Origin: JAAYDF01 sp964511155
Lineage (GTDB): Bacteria; Planctomycetota; Phycisphaerae; UBA1845; PWPN01
Direction: 5' to 3'
Assembly: GCA_964511155.1 (NCBI GenBank)
Contig: CAZEEJ010000100.1
Location: forward strand, 1-19,229
DNA: 19,229 bases
Below the pieces are notes generated by a model. That model saw nothing but the letters and a program-made list of their open reading frames with translations, made no database searches and was not told where the DNA came from. The translations under genes were made by a program, and so were the position numbers. Shown piece by piece: positions 7,852 to 13,910 of this stretch; position 1 is the stretch's first letter, and each line of letters begins with the position of its first letter.

Positions 7852-9255
7852 ATGCGGATCACCGAGAGTGTGGTGGCGATACTCCTGATCAGTGGCCTGT
7901 CGGCCGTCGCGGCGTTCGCCACGGAGCCGGCGACACCGCCCAACATTCTGCTGATCGTGTCGGACGACCAGGGCTACCGCGACCTCGGCTGCTATGGCAG
8001 CCAGGACGTTCAGACCCCCATCCTGGATGGGCTGGCGGCGGAAGGGGTGCGGCTGACGAACTTCTACGTAAGCTGCCCGGCCTGCACACCGTCGCGAGCC
8101 AGCCTGCTCACCGGCCGATATCCGCAACGCCACGGCACCACAGCCCTGTTCCGCAACGACGCGGTTGATCTCGGCCTGCAATACGACGCCATCCGTTATG
8201 CCGTGTCGCCCGAGCGGATCCTGGGCATGGACGAACGCGAGGTGATGGTCGCCGAGGTGCTCCGCAAGGCCGGCTACGCCACCGGCCTGTACGGAAAATG
8301 GGACCTCGGCCAGTTGCGCCGCTTTTTGCCGCGACAACGCGGGTTTGACGAGTTCTTCGGCTTCGTCAATACGGGCATCGATTATTACACGCACGAGCGT
8401 TACGGCGTGCCCTCCATGTATCGCAACAACGATCCAACGACGGAAGGCAAGGGCACGTACGCGACGCACCTGTTCGAGCGGGAGGCCGCCCGGTTCCTCG
8501 AACGACACCACGACCGGCCGTTTTTTCTGTACGTGGCGTTCAATGCGCCGCACATGCCCTCGAGCCTGGACGCCGCCGTGCGCAGCCGGGTCCAGGTCCC
8601 GCCGGAGTACCTGGAGCGCTACCCGCAGGCCAACGGCGACCGGGCCGAGCGGCGTCGGGCGTACATGGCCGCCGTGACCTGCATGGACGAAGCCATCGGC
8701 CGCCTGCTGGCGTTGCTGGATGAGCACAAGCTGTCGGACAGGACTTTGGTCGTGTTCCTGTCCGACAACGGCGCAAGCGGCGGCGGCGACAACGGACCGC
8801 TTCGCGGGGGCAAGGCGACCCTGTTCGAGGGCGGCATCCGCGTGCCCTGCATCGTCCGCTGGCCCGGACGCTTGCCGCGCGGGCGGGTGTGCGATGGGTT
8901 CCTCTCGGCGATGGAGGTTTTCCCCACTCTGCTGGCGGCAAGCGGGGCCCCCGTTCCACCCGGCATCGTCCTTGACGGTTTCGACATGCTGCCGGTGCTC
9001 GCCGGGGCGGCCGCCTCGCCGCGTGAGGAGATGTTCTGGGAGTTCCGCGGGCAGGCCGCCGCCCGCGTGGGGCCGTGGAAGTGGGTATCCTCGCCCAAGG
9101 GCGGGGGGCTGTTCAATCTGACCGACGATCCGGGCGAGAAGCACGACCTCTCCGCCGACCGGCCGCAAGCGCTCGATAGGGTGACCGCGCGCCTCACCCA
9201 CTGGCGACAGCAGATGGAGGCAGCGGAACCCCGCGGCCCCTTCCGCGATTACTGA
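7852..9255 (+). CDS. Secreted sulfatase, arylsulfatase A type, with Asp in place of the usual His
   Basis: 467 residues. Sulfatases hydrolyse sulfate esters with a formylglycine made from an active-site Cys or Ser. A signal peptide covers about 1-23. NILLIVSDDQGYRDLGCYG (31-49) gives the first metal-binding Asp pair. The formylglycine motif is CTPSR (78-82) in CTPSRASLLTGR. Other expected residues are NAPHMP (His234), SDNG (Asp305/Asn306) and GGKATLFEGGIRVP (Lys321). The usual GKWHLG reads GKWDLG (Lys149-Trp-Asp151). The Shine-Dalgarno AGGAGG 6 bases before the ATG at 7852 fixes the start; the open frame reaches back to 7789 but that part lacks a signal peptide. A possible -10 box TAGAAT lies at 7782-7787. 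It leads a two-gene unit with the next sulfatase, 49 bases on. The natural substrate is unknown, most likely a sulfated glycan. Confidence 0.93.
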   Translation: MRITESVVAILLISGLSAVAAFATEPATPPNILLIVSDDQGYRDLGCYGSQDVQTPILDGLAAEGVRLTNFYVSCPACTPSRASLLTGRYPQRHGTTALFRNDAVDLGLQYDAIRYAVSPERILGMDEREVMVAEVLRKAGYATGLYGKWDLGQLRRFLPRQRGFDEFFGFVNTGIDYYTHERYGVPSMYRNNDPTTEGKGTYATHLFEREAARFLERHHDRPFFLYVAFNAPHMPSSLDAAVRSRVQVPPEYLERYPQANGDRAERRRAYMAAVTCMDEAIGRLLALLDEHKLSDRTLVVFLSDNGASGGGDNGPLRGGKATLFEGGIRVPCIVRWPGRLPRGRVCDGFLSAMEVFPTLLAASGAPVPPGIVLDGFDMLPVLAGAAASPREEMFWEFRGQAAARVGPWKWVSSPKGGGLFNLTDDPGEKHDLSADRPQALDRVTARLTHWRQQMEAAEPRGPFRDY

Positions 9256-9304
9256 CCGTGGTGATGGACATGGGCTCGTAGCGTGTACACACGGAGGCTG
9301 AAGG

Positions 9305-10840
9305 ATGAACCCTGTCACCGATATTCCTCATTCCCCACGTTCCCACGACGCACGCTTCAGGGTCCCGCTACGTACCCTGCTGCTGACCGCGTTGGCCCTC
9401 TGCGTCGCCGTGCTCCCCGCATTCGCGGACCAGCCGCGGCCCAACGTCCTCTTCATTGCGGTCGACGACCTCAACGACTGGTTGGGCTGTCTGGGCGGCC
9501 ACCCGCAGGCCCAAACGCCGCACATCGACCGACTCGCCGCCGCCGGCACGCTGTTCCTCAACGCCCATTGCCAGGCCCCGCTGTGCAACCCGTCGCGCAC
9601 CAGCCTGCTCACCGGCCTGCGGCCATCGACCACCGGCGTCTATGCGCTCGATCCCTGGTTCCGCACCGCGCCCCCGCTCAAGGATCTCGTCACCCTGCCG
9701 CAATACTTCGCCGCCCACGGCTACCAAACCCTGACCACCGGCAAGATCTATCACGGCGGCTACCCGCCGCGACCCGAGCGCGTCGATAGCCGGGAGTTCT
9801 CCGTCTGGGGTTACGAAGGCGGTGCCGGCCCCTTCCCGCCCACGCCGTTCGTCCGGACCCCCAGCGGGCACAAACTGATCGATTGGGGCGCCTTCCCCGA
9901 ACGCGACGAGGAGCAGGAGGACTGGAAGGTCACCGACTGGGCCGTCGACCGGTTGAAGACCATGTCCCGCGATCAGCCCTTCTTGCTGTGCGTGGGGCTG
10001 TTTCGTCCGCATGTACCCTGCTATGCCTCCCACAAGTGGTTCGACCTCTACCCGCCCGATACGCTGGTCATGCCGCCGGTGAAGGCCGACGACCGTGCGG
10101 ACACACCGCGATTCTCGTGGTATCTGCACTGGAGCCTGCCGGAGCCGCGTCTGGCCTGGTTGCGGGAGCAGGACCAGTGGCGGCCGCTGGTCCGCGCGTA
10201 CCTGGCGTCCGTGAGCTTCATGGACAGCCAGGTCGGCCGGCTCATGGCCGCGCTGCGTGACGGCGGGTTCGCCGACAACACGGTCGTCGTACTCTGGGGC
10301 GACCACGGCTGGCACCTGGGCGAGAAGGATATCAGCGGCAAGAACACGCTCTGGGACCGGTCGACCCGCGTACCGTTGATCTTCGCCGGCCCCGGCGTGG
10401 CCGCCCAGGCGCGCTGCCTTCGCCCCGCCGAGCTGCTCGATATCTATCCCACGCTGGCCGAGCTTTGCGGCCTACCGCCCAAGTCCGGGCTGGACGGTCA
10501 CAGTCTCGTACCGCAACTGGCGGACGCCCAGGCCCCGCGTCGTTGGCCGGCCATCACCACGCACGGCCCCCACAACCACACCGTGCGCACCGAGCGCTGG
10601 CGGTACATCCGCTATGCCGACGGCAGCGAGGAGCTTTACGACGTGCAGGCCGACCCGCACGAGTGGAGCAATCTGGCCGGCAACCCGCGGACCGCCGACA
10701 CGCGAAGGGAGCTCGCCGCCTGGCTGCCCGCGGTGAACACGCCGCCCGTCGCCGGCAGCCACGCCCGCCTGATCGAATGGCGCGACGGCACGGCCATCTG
10801 GGAGGGCAAACCCATCGGCCCAAACGACCCGATTCCGTAG
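9305..10840 (+). CDS. Secreted sulfatase, iduronate-2-sulfatase type
   Basis: 511 residues. The signal segment (about 23-41, ending LPAFADQ) follows a 20-residue polar N-terminus. PNVLFIAVDDLNDWLGCLGG carries Asp54/Asp55. The formylglycine motif CNPSR is at 94-98. TTGKIYHGG (Lys147, His150), LFRPHVP (His236), WGDHGWHLGEK (Asp333/His334) and SGKNTLWDRSTRVPLI (Lys346) match the active-site layout of iduronate-2-sulfatases, and DHGWHLGEK is typical of that branch. GGAGG and AAGG precede the ATG at 9305. All expected catalytic residues are kept, unlike the upstream sulfatase. The two differ in branch, so they probably remove sulfate from different positions of one substrate rather than being a recent duplication. 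The exact sugar cannot be told from sequence. Confidence 0.93.
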   Translation: MNPVTDIPHSPRSHDARFRVPLRTLLLTALALCVAVLPAFADQPRPNVLFIAVDDLNDWLGCLGGHPQAQTPHIDRLAAAGTLFLNAHCQAPLCNPSRTSLLTGLRPSTTGVYALDPWFRTAPPLKDLVTLPQYFAAHGYQTLTTGKIYHGGYPPRPERVDSREFSVWGYEGGAGPFPPTPFVRTPSGHKLIDWGAFPERDEEQEDWKVTDWAVDRLKTMSRDQPFLLCVGLFRPHVPCYASHKWFDLYPPDTLVMPPVKADDRADTPRFSWYLHWSLPEPRLAWLREQDQWRPLVRAYLASVSFMDSQVGRLMAALRDGGFADNTVVVLWGDHGWHLGEKDISGKNTLWDRSTRVPLIFAGPGVAAQARCLRPAELLDIYPTLAELCGLPPKSGLDGHSLVPQLADAQAPRRWPAITTHGPHNHTVRTERWRYIRYADGSEELYDVQADPHEWSNLAGNPRTADTRRELAAWLPAVNTPPVAGSHARLIEWRDGTAIWEGKPIGPNDPIP

Positions 10841-10910
10841 ATCACGCTGGCCTTGCCCATCCCATCACGTTGCGATGGATGGCCACCCGCCACCGGATTC
10901 CTCGTACCCC

Positions 10911-10990
10911 TGCCCCTCTCTGCCTTTGTGCCTCTGTGCCTTCTGCCTTTCTTCCTTCAGCCTTCAGCCTTTCTGCCTCCGTGCCTCCGC
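10911..10990 (+). repeat. Degenerate TGCCTTTG/TGCCTTC low-complexity array (R3, copy A)
   Basis: A pyrimidine-rich run of 7- to 9-base units (TGCCTTTG, TGCCTCTG, TGCCTTC, AGCCTTC, TGCCTCCG) fills the space between the second sulfatase and the amidase. The -35 box of the amidase promoter begins 5 bases after it. A longer, more regular array of the same units lies at 12710-12810 in the same orientation. Confidence 0.75.
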
Positions 10991-10994
10991 ACGG

Positions 10995-11022
10995 TTGACG
11001 CCCCGGGCCAGTCCGCTACACT
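10995..11022 (+). promoter_or_regulatory. Promoter of the amidase gene, placed for a leaderless transcript
   Basis: TTGACG (10995-11000), a 16-base spacer and TACACT (11017-11022). Start of transcription 6-8 bases after the -10 box falls on or beside the GTG at 11029 and the ATG at 11032. There is no Shine-Dalgarno sequence before either codon. Confidence 0.6.
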
Positions 11023-11028
11023 TCGCGT

Positions 11029-11760
11029 GTGATGTTAGCCGCCCGACGTCTGGCAGCCGTACTCACGGCGGTGGCGATCCTGTCGATCCTGACCGGGTGC
11101 CAAGCGCCGCAGCGCGTGCTTGAGCCCCTTCCTGCGCCGCACGTTCACGCTTATCCGCTGGCCCCGCCTCGCGAGGCCCCGCCGCCTACGCCCCCGCCCA
11201 CCGCCCGAACCATCCGCGGGGCCACCGTGGTCCTCGACCCGGGACACGGCGGGAAAGACCCGGGCGCCTGGCCGCGATCCCTGTCCGCCCTGCCCGAGAA
11301 GACCATCGTGCTGGACATCTCCAGCAAGCTCGCCCGCATCCTGAGCGACCGTGGGGCACGCGTGGTCAGTACCCGGACGACGGACGTCTTCATCGAGCTC
11401 TCGACCCGTTCCGCCGCCGCCGACCGCCACCGGGCGGACCTCTTCGTCTCCGTCCACGCGGACTCGGCCCAGCGGGCCAGCGCCTCCGGTGCCGGCGTGC
11501 ACATCTACAACCAGGCCTCCGCGCAAAGCCAGCGGGCCGCCCAGGCCATCAACACCGCCTTCCGCCGGGCGGGCCTCGAAACCCGCGGCATTTATCGCAA
11601 CAACTTCCACGTGCTCCGCGAGCACTCCCGCCCCGCGGTCCTCATCGAGTGCGGGTTCCTCACCAATCGCGGCGACGCCCAGTCGCTCAACGACGCCGGT
11701 TATCGTACCCGCGTCGCCATGGCCATCGCTGAGGGAATCACCGACTACTTCGCCCGCTAA
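11029..11760 (+). CDS. N-acetylmuramoyl-L-alanine amidase, lipoprotein (Amidase_3 family)
   Basis: Zinc amidase that cuts the bond between MurNAc and the L-Ala of the peptide stem in peptidoglycan. 243 residues from GTG 11029, or 242 from ATG 11032. The N-terminus is a lipoprotein signal with lipobox LTGC (Cys24), followed by a proline-rich linker (about 27-60), so the enzyme should be membrane-anchored outside the cytoplasm. The Amidase_3 domain covers about 65-243: VVLDPGHGGKDPGAW (His73), PEKTIVLD (Glu90), FVSVHADS (His143) and VLIECGFLTNRGD (Glu207), i.e. the three zinc ligands and the catalytic Glu. This shows the family is active and complete. GCCCGC and GCGGGC flank the TAA stop, which would lie in the loop of a 6-bp hairpin (11752-11766). 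The gene stands alone behind its own promoter. Confidence 0.93.
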   Translation: MMLAARRLAAVLTAVAILSILTGCQAPQRVLEPLPAPHVHAYPLAPPREAPPPTPPPTARTIRGATVVLDPGHGGKDPGAWPRSLSALPEKTIVLDISSKLARILSDRGARVVSTRTTDVFIELSTRSAAADRHRADLFVSVHADSAQRASASGAGVHIYNQASAQSQRAAQAINTAFRRAGLETRGIYRNNFHVLREHSRPAVLIECGFLTNRGDAQSLNDAGYRTRVAMAIAEGITDYFAR

Positions 11761-12085
11761 GCGGGCTTCAGGAGCGGCTGCACGGTAGTCCGGAAGAATG
11801 CCAACAGGGTCGCAGGCATCGAGGGTTCACCCGGCGTCGCATTCCGCGACGCTGACCAAGCAAGAGGTGAGAAACCGCGTCTCGGGCAGATGCCGTTGAA
11901 CCTCACCGGCGGTGAGGCACGTGTTCAGCGACTGGGAACTGGCTCTTCGGAGGCGGCGTGAAGGCTTTTCGCGCGGTTCAGTGATGAGACGGCATAGCGG
12001 CGCGGACGCGTCAGAAAGGCTTCAAAGCAAAAAAAAACGCCCGTCTCCGCCCCCTCCCATGACGCCGAACACGTCCTCGTCGCAA
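11761..12085. other. 325-base gene-free stretch between amidase and tRNA-Pro
   Basis: Two perfect 7-bp hairpins are visible: GCGTCGC/GCGACGC (11834-11852, loop ATTCC) and CCTCACC/GGTGAGG (11901-11917, loop GGC). Neither is followed by a T run. Nine A at 12029-12037 give a T9 run on the minus strand after tRNA-Pro. Open frames here cross the tRNA and have no family features. I do not recognise a known small RNA. Confidence 0.5.
12029..12037 (-). terminator. T9 run downstream of tRNA-Pro, possible terminator
   Basis: Nine consecutive T on the minus strand, about 50 bases past the 3' end of tRNA-Pro, stand out in GC-rich DNA. The preceding bases are G-rich (GGAGGGGGCGGAGACGGGCG) but form only a weak stem, so intrinsic termination is uncertain. 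Confidence 0.25.
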
Positions 12086-12161
12086 TCGGGGCGACTGGAT
12101 TTGAACCAGCGACCTCTTGACCCCCAGTCAAGCGCTCTAGTCCAGGCTGAGCTACGCCCCG
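12086..12161 (-). tRNA. tRNA-Pro (anticodon GGG)
   Basis: Read on the minus strand it folds as a complete cloverleaf. Acceptor arms CGGGGCG and CGCCCCG pair perfectly and start with C1-G72, a proline identity feature, with discriminator A. The D arm is GCTC/GAGC. The anticodon stem CTTGA/TCAAG encloses CTGGGGG, giving anticodon GGG. The T arm contains GGTTCAAATCC. The CCA end is not encoded. It reads CCC and CCU codons. Confidence 0.97.
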
Positions 12162-12217
12162 ATGTCCGGATCGGCACCCGGCAGTGCGGCTTCCTCCGGA
12201 TATCCGGCACCGAGGAT

Positions 12218-12246
12218 ATGCTAACACACCGCGAGGCGAACGTAAA
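12218..12246 (-). promoter_or_regulatory. Promoter of tRNA-Pro
   Basis: On the minus strand TTTACG (complement of 12241-12246), a 17-base spacer and TAGCAT (complement of 12218-12223). Each box matches four of six consensus bases with ideal spacing. Transcription would start near 12211, about 50 bases before the tRNA. Confidence 0.5.
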
Positions 12247-12401
12247 CCGTGGACGCGACGGATTCTGGCGGATGGCTCCGTGACAACTTGGGCGGGGACG
12301 AGGCCCATTGATCCTCACACGAAAGCCGGGAATAGAGCCCGACGCTCGCTTTGGACACCCCGCCTGACCTGTCCCGGCGCCGGGGGCCGGGCGGCGGCGT
12401 A

Positions 12402-12430
12402 TTGACATGGCAATGGGGGGCGTTTCTAAT
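12402..12430 (+). promoter_or_regulatory. Strong sigma70-type promoter of tRNA-Leu
   Basis: TTGACA (12402-12407), a 17-base spacer and TCTAAT (12425-12430). The -35 box is perfect and the -10 box has five of six bases. Transcription would start near 12437, about 29 bases before the mature tRNA. Confidence 0.75.
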
Positions 12431-12465
12431 ACGGGTATAGTCGGTTGGACAACCGTCCGACTGAC

Positions 12466-12550
12466 GCGGATGTGGCGGAATTGGCAGACGCGCAAGGTTC
12501 AGGTCCTTGTGGCCCACAAGGCCGTGGAGGTTCGACTCCTCTCATCCGCA
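12466..12550 (+). tRNA. tRNA-Leu (anticodon CAG)
   Basis: A class II tRNA of 85 bases. Acceptor arms GCGGATG and CATCCGC pair perfectly, with discriminator A. The D arm is of the GGCGGAATTGGCAGACGC type usual for bacterial leucine tRNAs. The anticodon stem CAAGG/CCTTG encloses TTCAGGT, giving anticodon CAG. A long variable arm (GGCC/GGCC) and a T arm GGAGG-TTCGACT-CCTCT follow. CCA is not encoded. It reads CUG, likely the commonest Leu codon in this GC-rich genome. Confidence 0.97.
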
Positions 12551-12588
12551 AATCATTTCTTGTGCAAAGGTTAGGTAGAAGGCGGTAG

Positions 12589-12699
12589 GCACAAAGGCAG
12601 TGGGCAGTGAGGAGTAGCCCCCCGCGCCCGACCGCCAGCTCTGCGTACCGCGTCCGCAAGAATGCAACTCCTTGCCCACTGCGCACCGCCTACCGCCGT
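12589..12699. repeat. Imperfect inverted repeat beside the heptamer array
   Basis: The left arm (about 12589-12616, GGCGGTAGGCACAAAGGCAG then TGGGCAGTGAGGAGT) reads as an imperfect reverse complement of 12667-12699 (ACTCCTTGCCCACTGCGCAC then CGCCTACCGCC). About 50 unrelated bases separate them. It leads directly into the TGCC array at 12710 and shares its words (GGCAGTGGGCAGT is the complement of ACTGCCCACTGCC), so the two are probably one repeat complex. Confidence 0.6.
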
Positions 12700-12709
12700 T
12701 GTGCCCCTA

Positions 12710-12810
12710 TGCCTTTGTGCCTTCTGCCTTCTGCCTTCTGCCTTTGTGCCTTCTGCCTTCTGCCTTTGTGCCTTCTGCCTACTGCCCACTGCCCACTGCC
12801 TACTGCCCAC
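12710..12810 (+). repeat. Fourteen-unit TGCC heptamer/octamer array (R3, copy B)
   Basis: The run divides exactly into 14 consecutive units: TGCCTTTG (three), TGCCTTC (six), TGCCTAC (two) and TGCCCAC (three), each 7 or 8 bases. It resembles the array at 10911-10990. It overlaps the 3' end of the alpha/beta hydrolase gene: the stop codon TAG is the complement of 12800-12802 inside a TGCCTAC unit. Open frames through it encode Leu/Cys/Ala-rich repeats and are not taken as genes. Confidence 0.85.
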
Positions 12811-13642
12811 AACTTTGCAGCCAGGCGACGCAGTCGGCGATGAAGGGCTCGGCGGCGGGTTCGAACTCCAGGGTGTGCTCGGCGCCCTGGTATTCGATGA
12901 TATCGCGGGTGGGCCAGGGCAGGCGGCGGATGAAGGCCCGGGTGCGGGGGTTGTCGATGATGCGATCGTGCTCGGCCAGGAAGACCCGCACGGGACACCC
13001 GCTCCGGACTCGGGCGGCACCCTGGGCGTAGCGGTCGAGTCGTCGCGAGGCCCAGAGAAAGCTCGCGGTGACGCGGTGAAGGGCGAGAGGATCGTCGTGG
13101 ATGAACCGCTGGCGCCCGGGGTCGGCGGTGAAGAGCTGGGGATCGTTCAGGGGAATATCGAAGCGCGTCCGGCGGGCGGCGAGCAGCGACCAAGCCACGC
13201 GGACCTTCTGCCAGGCAGGCAAGTCGACGCGGGAAAACAGGCCGGGAGCCACCAGGGTCAGGCTCCGCACGCGGTGGGGGAAATAGCGGAAGGCGGCCAG
13301 GGCCAGTTTGCCGCCCCAACTGACGCCGAACAGGTGAAAACGGTCGAGCCCCGTGCGGACGTGCAGCTCATCGAGGCAGTCGGCGACGTCGCGGAGGAGC
13401 CGGCGGGCTGAAGGGGCATGCCCGCGTTCCTGAGCATTGCGCCCGCTGCCGCGGCGGTCGGGCAGCAGAACGGCGAAGCCGGCCTCGGCCAGGGCCGACG
13501 CGGATCGCTCGAACCACTGCCCGTGTGACTGGATGCCGTGAAGATAAAGGACGGCCCCGCGGGGCGTGGGCGGCAACCACAGGCGGGCGTGGGCCTCGTA
13601 GCGATCCGAGAGGCGGACGCGGATGGATTCGAAGGCGGCCAT
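12800..13642 (-). CDS. Alpha/beta hydrolase, lysophospholipase/monoacylglycerol-lipase-like
   Basis: 280 residues with no signal peptide, so probably cytoplasmic. The alpha/beta-hydrolase fold is clear: AVLYLHGIQSHGQWF (30-44) gives the HG oxyanion motif, PDRRGSGRN (61-69) is the usual loop, and HLFGVSWGGKLAL (103-115) is the nucleophile elbow with Ser108. FLAEHDRIIDN (221-231) supplies the Asp (Asp226 most likely), and GAEHTLEFE (253-261) supplies His256. The pattern is that of serine-hydrolase lipases or esterases; the substrate is unknown. The ATG at 13640-13642 has no strong Shine-Dalgarno sequence. The last residues (SCGQ) and the stop run into the heptamer array, suggesting that the original C-terminus was replaced or trimmed by the repeat. 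The gene stands alone, diverging from the symporter. Confidence 0.87.
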   Translation of the reverse strand: MAAFESIRVRLSDRYEAHARLWLPPTPRGAVLYLHGIQSHGQWFERSASALAEAGFAVLLPDRRGSGRNAQERGHAPSARRLLRDVADCLDELHVRTGLDRFHLFGVSWGGKLALAAFRYFPHRVRSLTLVAPGLFSRVDLPAWQKVRVAWSLLAARRTRFDIPLNDPQLFTADPGRQRFIHDDPLALHRVTASFLWASRRLDRYAQGAARVRSGCPVRVFLAEHDRIIDNPRTRAFIRRLPWPTRDIIEYQGAEHTLEFEPAAEPFIADCVAWLQSCGQ

Positions 13643-13682
13643 GGCGGCATGGTAAGGTGCGGGGGGCGGAGGTTAAAGCTGC

Positions 13683-13745
13683 GGGGGGGGAGTACTGAGT
13701 GATGAGTACTGAGTGACGAGCGAGCCGGGGACGCAAGTCCCCGGG
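13683..13745 (+). repeat. Dispersed repeat R1, copy B: G8 / AGTACTGAG tandem / GNRA hairpin
   Basis: Eight G (13683-13690), AGTACTGAGT units with two internal changes, GACGAGCGAGC, then a perfect 8-bp hairpin with arms CCGGGGAC (13725-13732) and GTCCCCGG (13737-13744) and loop GCAA. Layout and orientation to the next gene match copy A at 682-737. It lies in the divergent region between the hydrolase and the symporter, about 170 bases before the symporter start. Confidence 0.8.
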
Positions 13746-13846
13746 TTGAGACCGGGGATCGACAATGAGCCCCAAGCGGCCGGCGGATTAAGTGGCGTTC
13801 GTGCGAAGCCGCAAGCGGCGGGGTGGCTTGGTCGGTGAGGGGCCGG

Positions 13847-13852
13847 TACACT
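13847..13852 (+). promoter_or_regulatory. Candidate -10 box upstream of the symporter
   Basis: TACACT followed by TTCGCG, almost identical to the amidase promoter (TACACTTCGCG at 11017). No good -35 box is present at 16-18 bases, so this rests on the shared -10 sequence alone. The leader would be about 50 bases. Confidence 0.3.
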
Positions 13853-13910
13853 TTCGCGACCTGAGCGAGGAAGCCGTCTTCAGTACGCACTCACAGGAGC
13901 CATCTCGCCC

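Larger units (their letters stand above)
12162..12465. other. 304-base divergent spacer between tRNA-Pro and tRNA-Leu
   Basis: It holds the two tRNA promoters pointing outwards (12218-12246 on minus, 12402-12430 on plus). A 12-base palindrome CCGGATATCCGG lies at 12197-12208, within the tRNA-Pro leader. I see no gene in it. Confidence 0.6.

Noticed and set aside
6183..7946. Longer 587-codon version of the propeller gene
   Set aside because: The extra 130 residues come from the R2 repeat and the divergent control region. The inner ATG at 7556 has a Shine-Dalgarno sequence and a signal peptide.
7804..9318. Open frame of 504 codons on the minus strand
   Set aside because: Antisense shadow of the first sulfatase, whose catalytic motifs, signal peptide and ribosome binding site are on plus.
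12710..12810. CRISPR array
   Set aside because: Units are 7-8 bases with no spacers and there are no cas genes in the window.
12466..12810. Integrated element using tRNA-Leu as attachment site
   Set aside because: No integrase, and no repeated tRNA 3' end is visible downstream; only low-complexity repeats follow.
12607..13031. Short plus-strand frames rich in Leu, Cys, Ala and Ser through the heptamer array
   Set aside because: They are translations of the TGCC repeat (three frames give similar low-complexity peptides) and continue antisense to the hydrolase.
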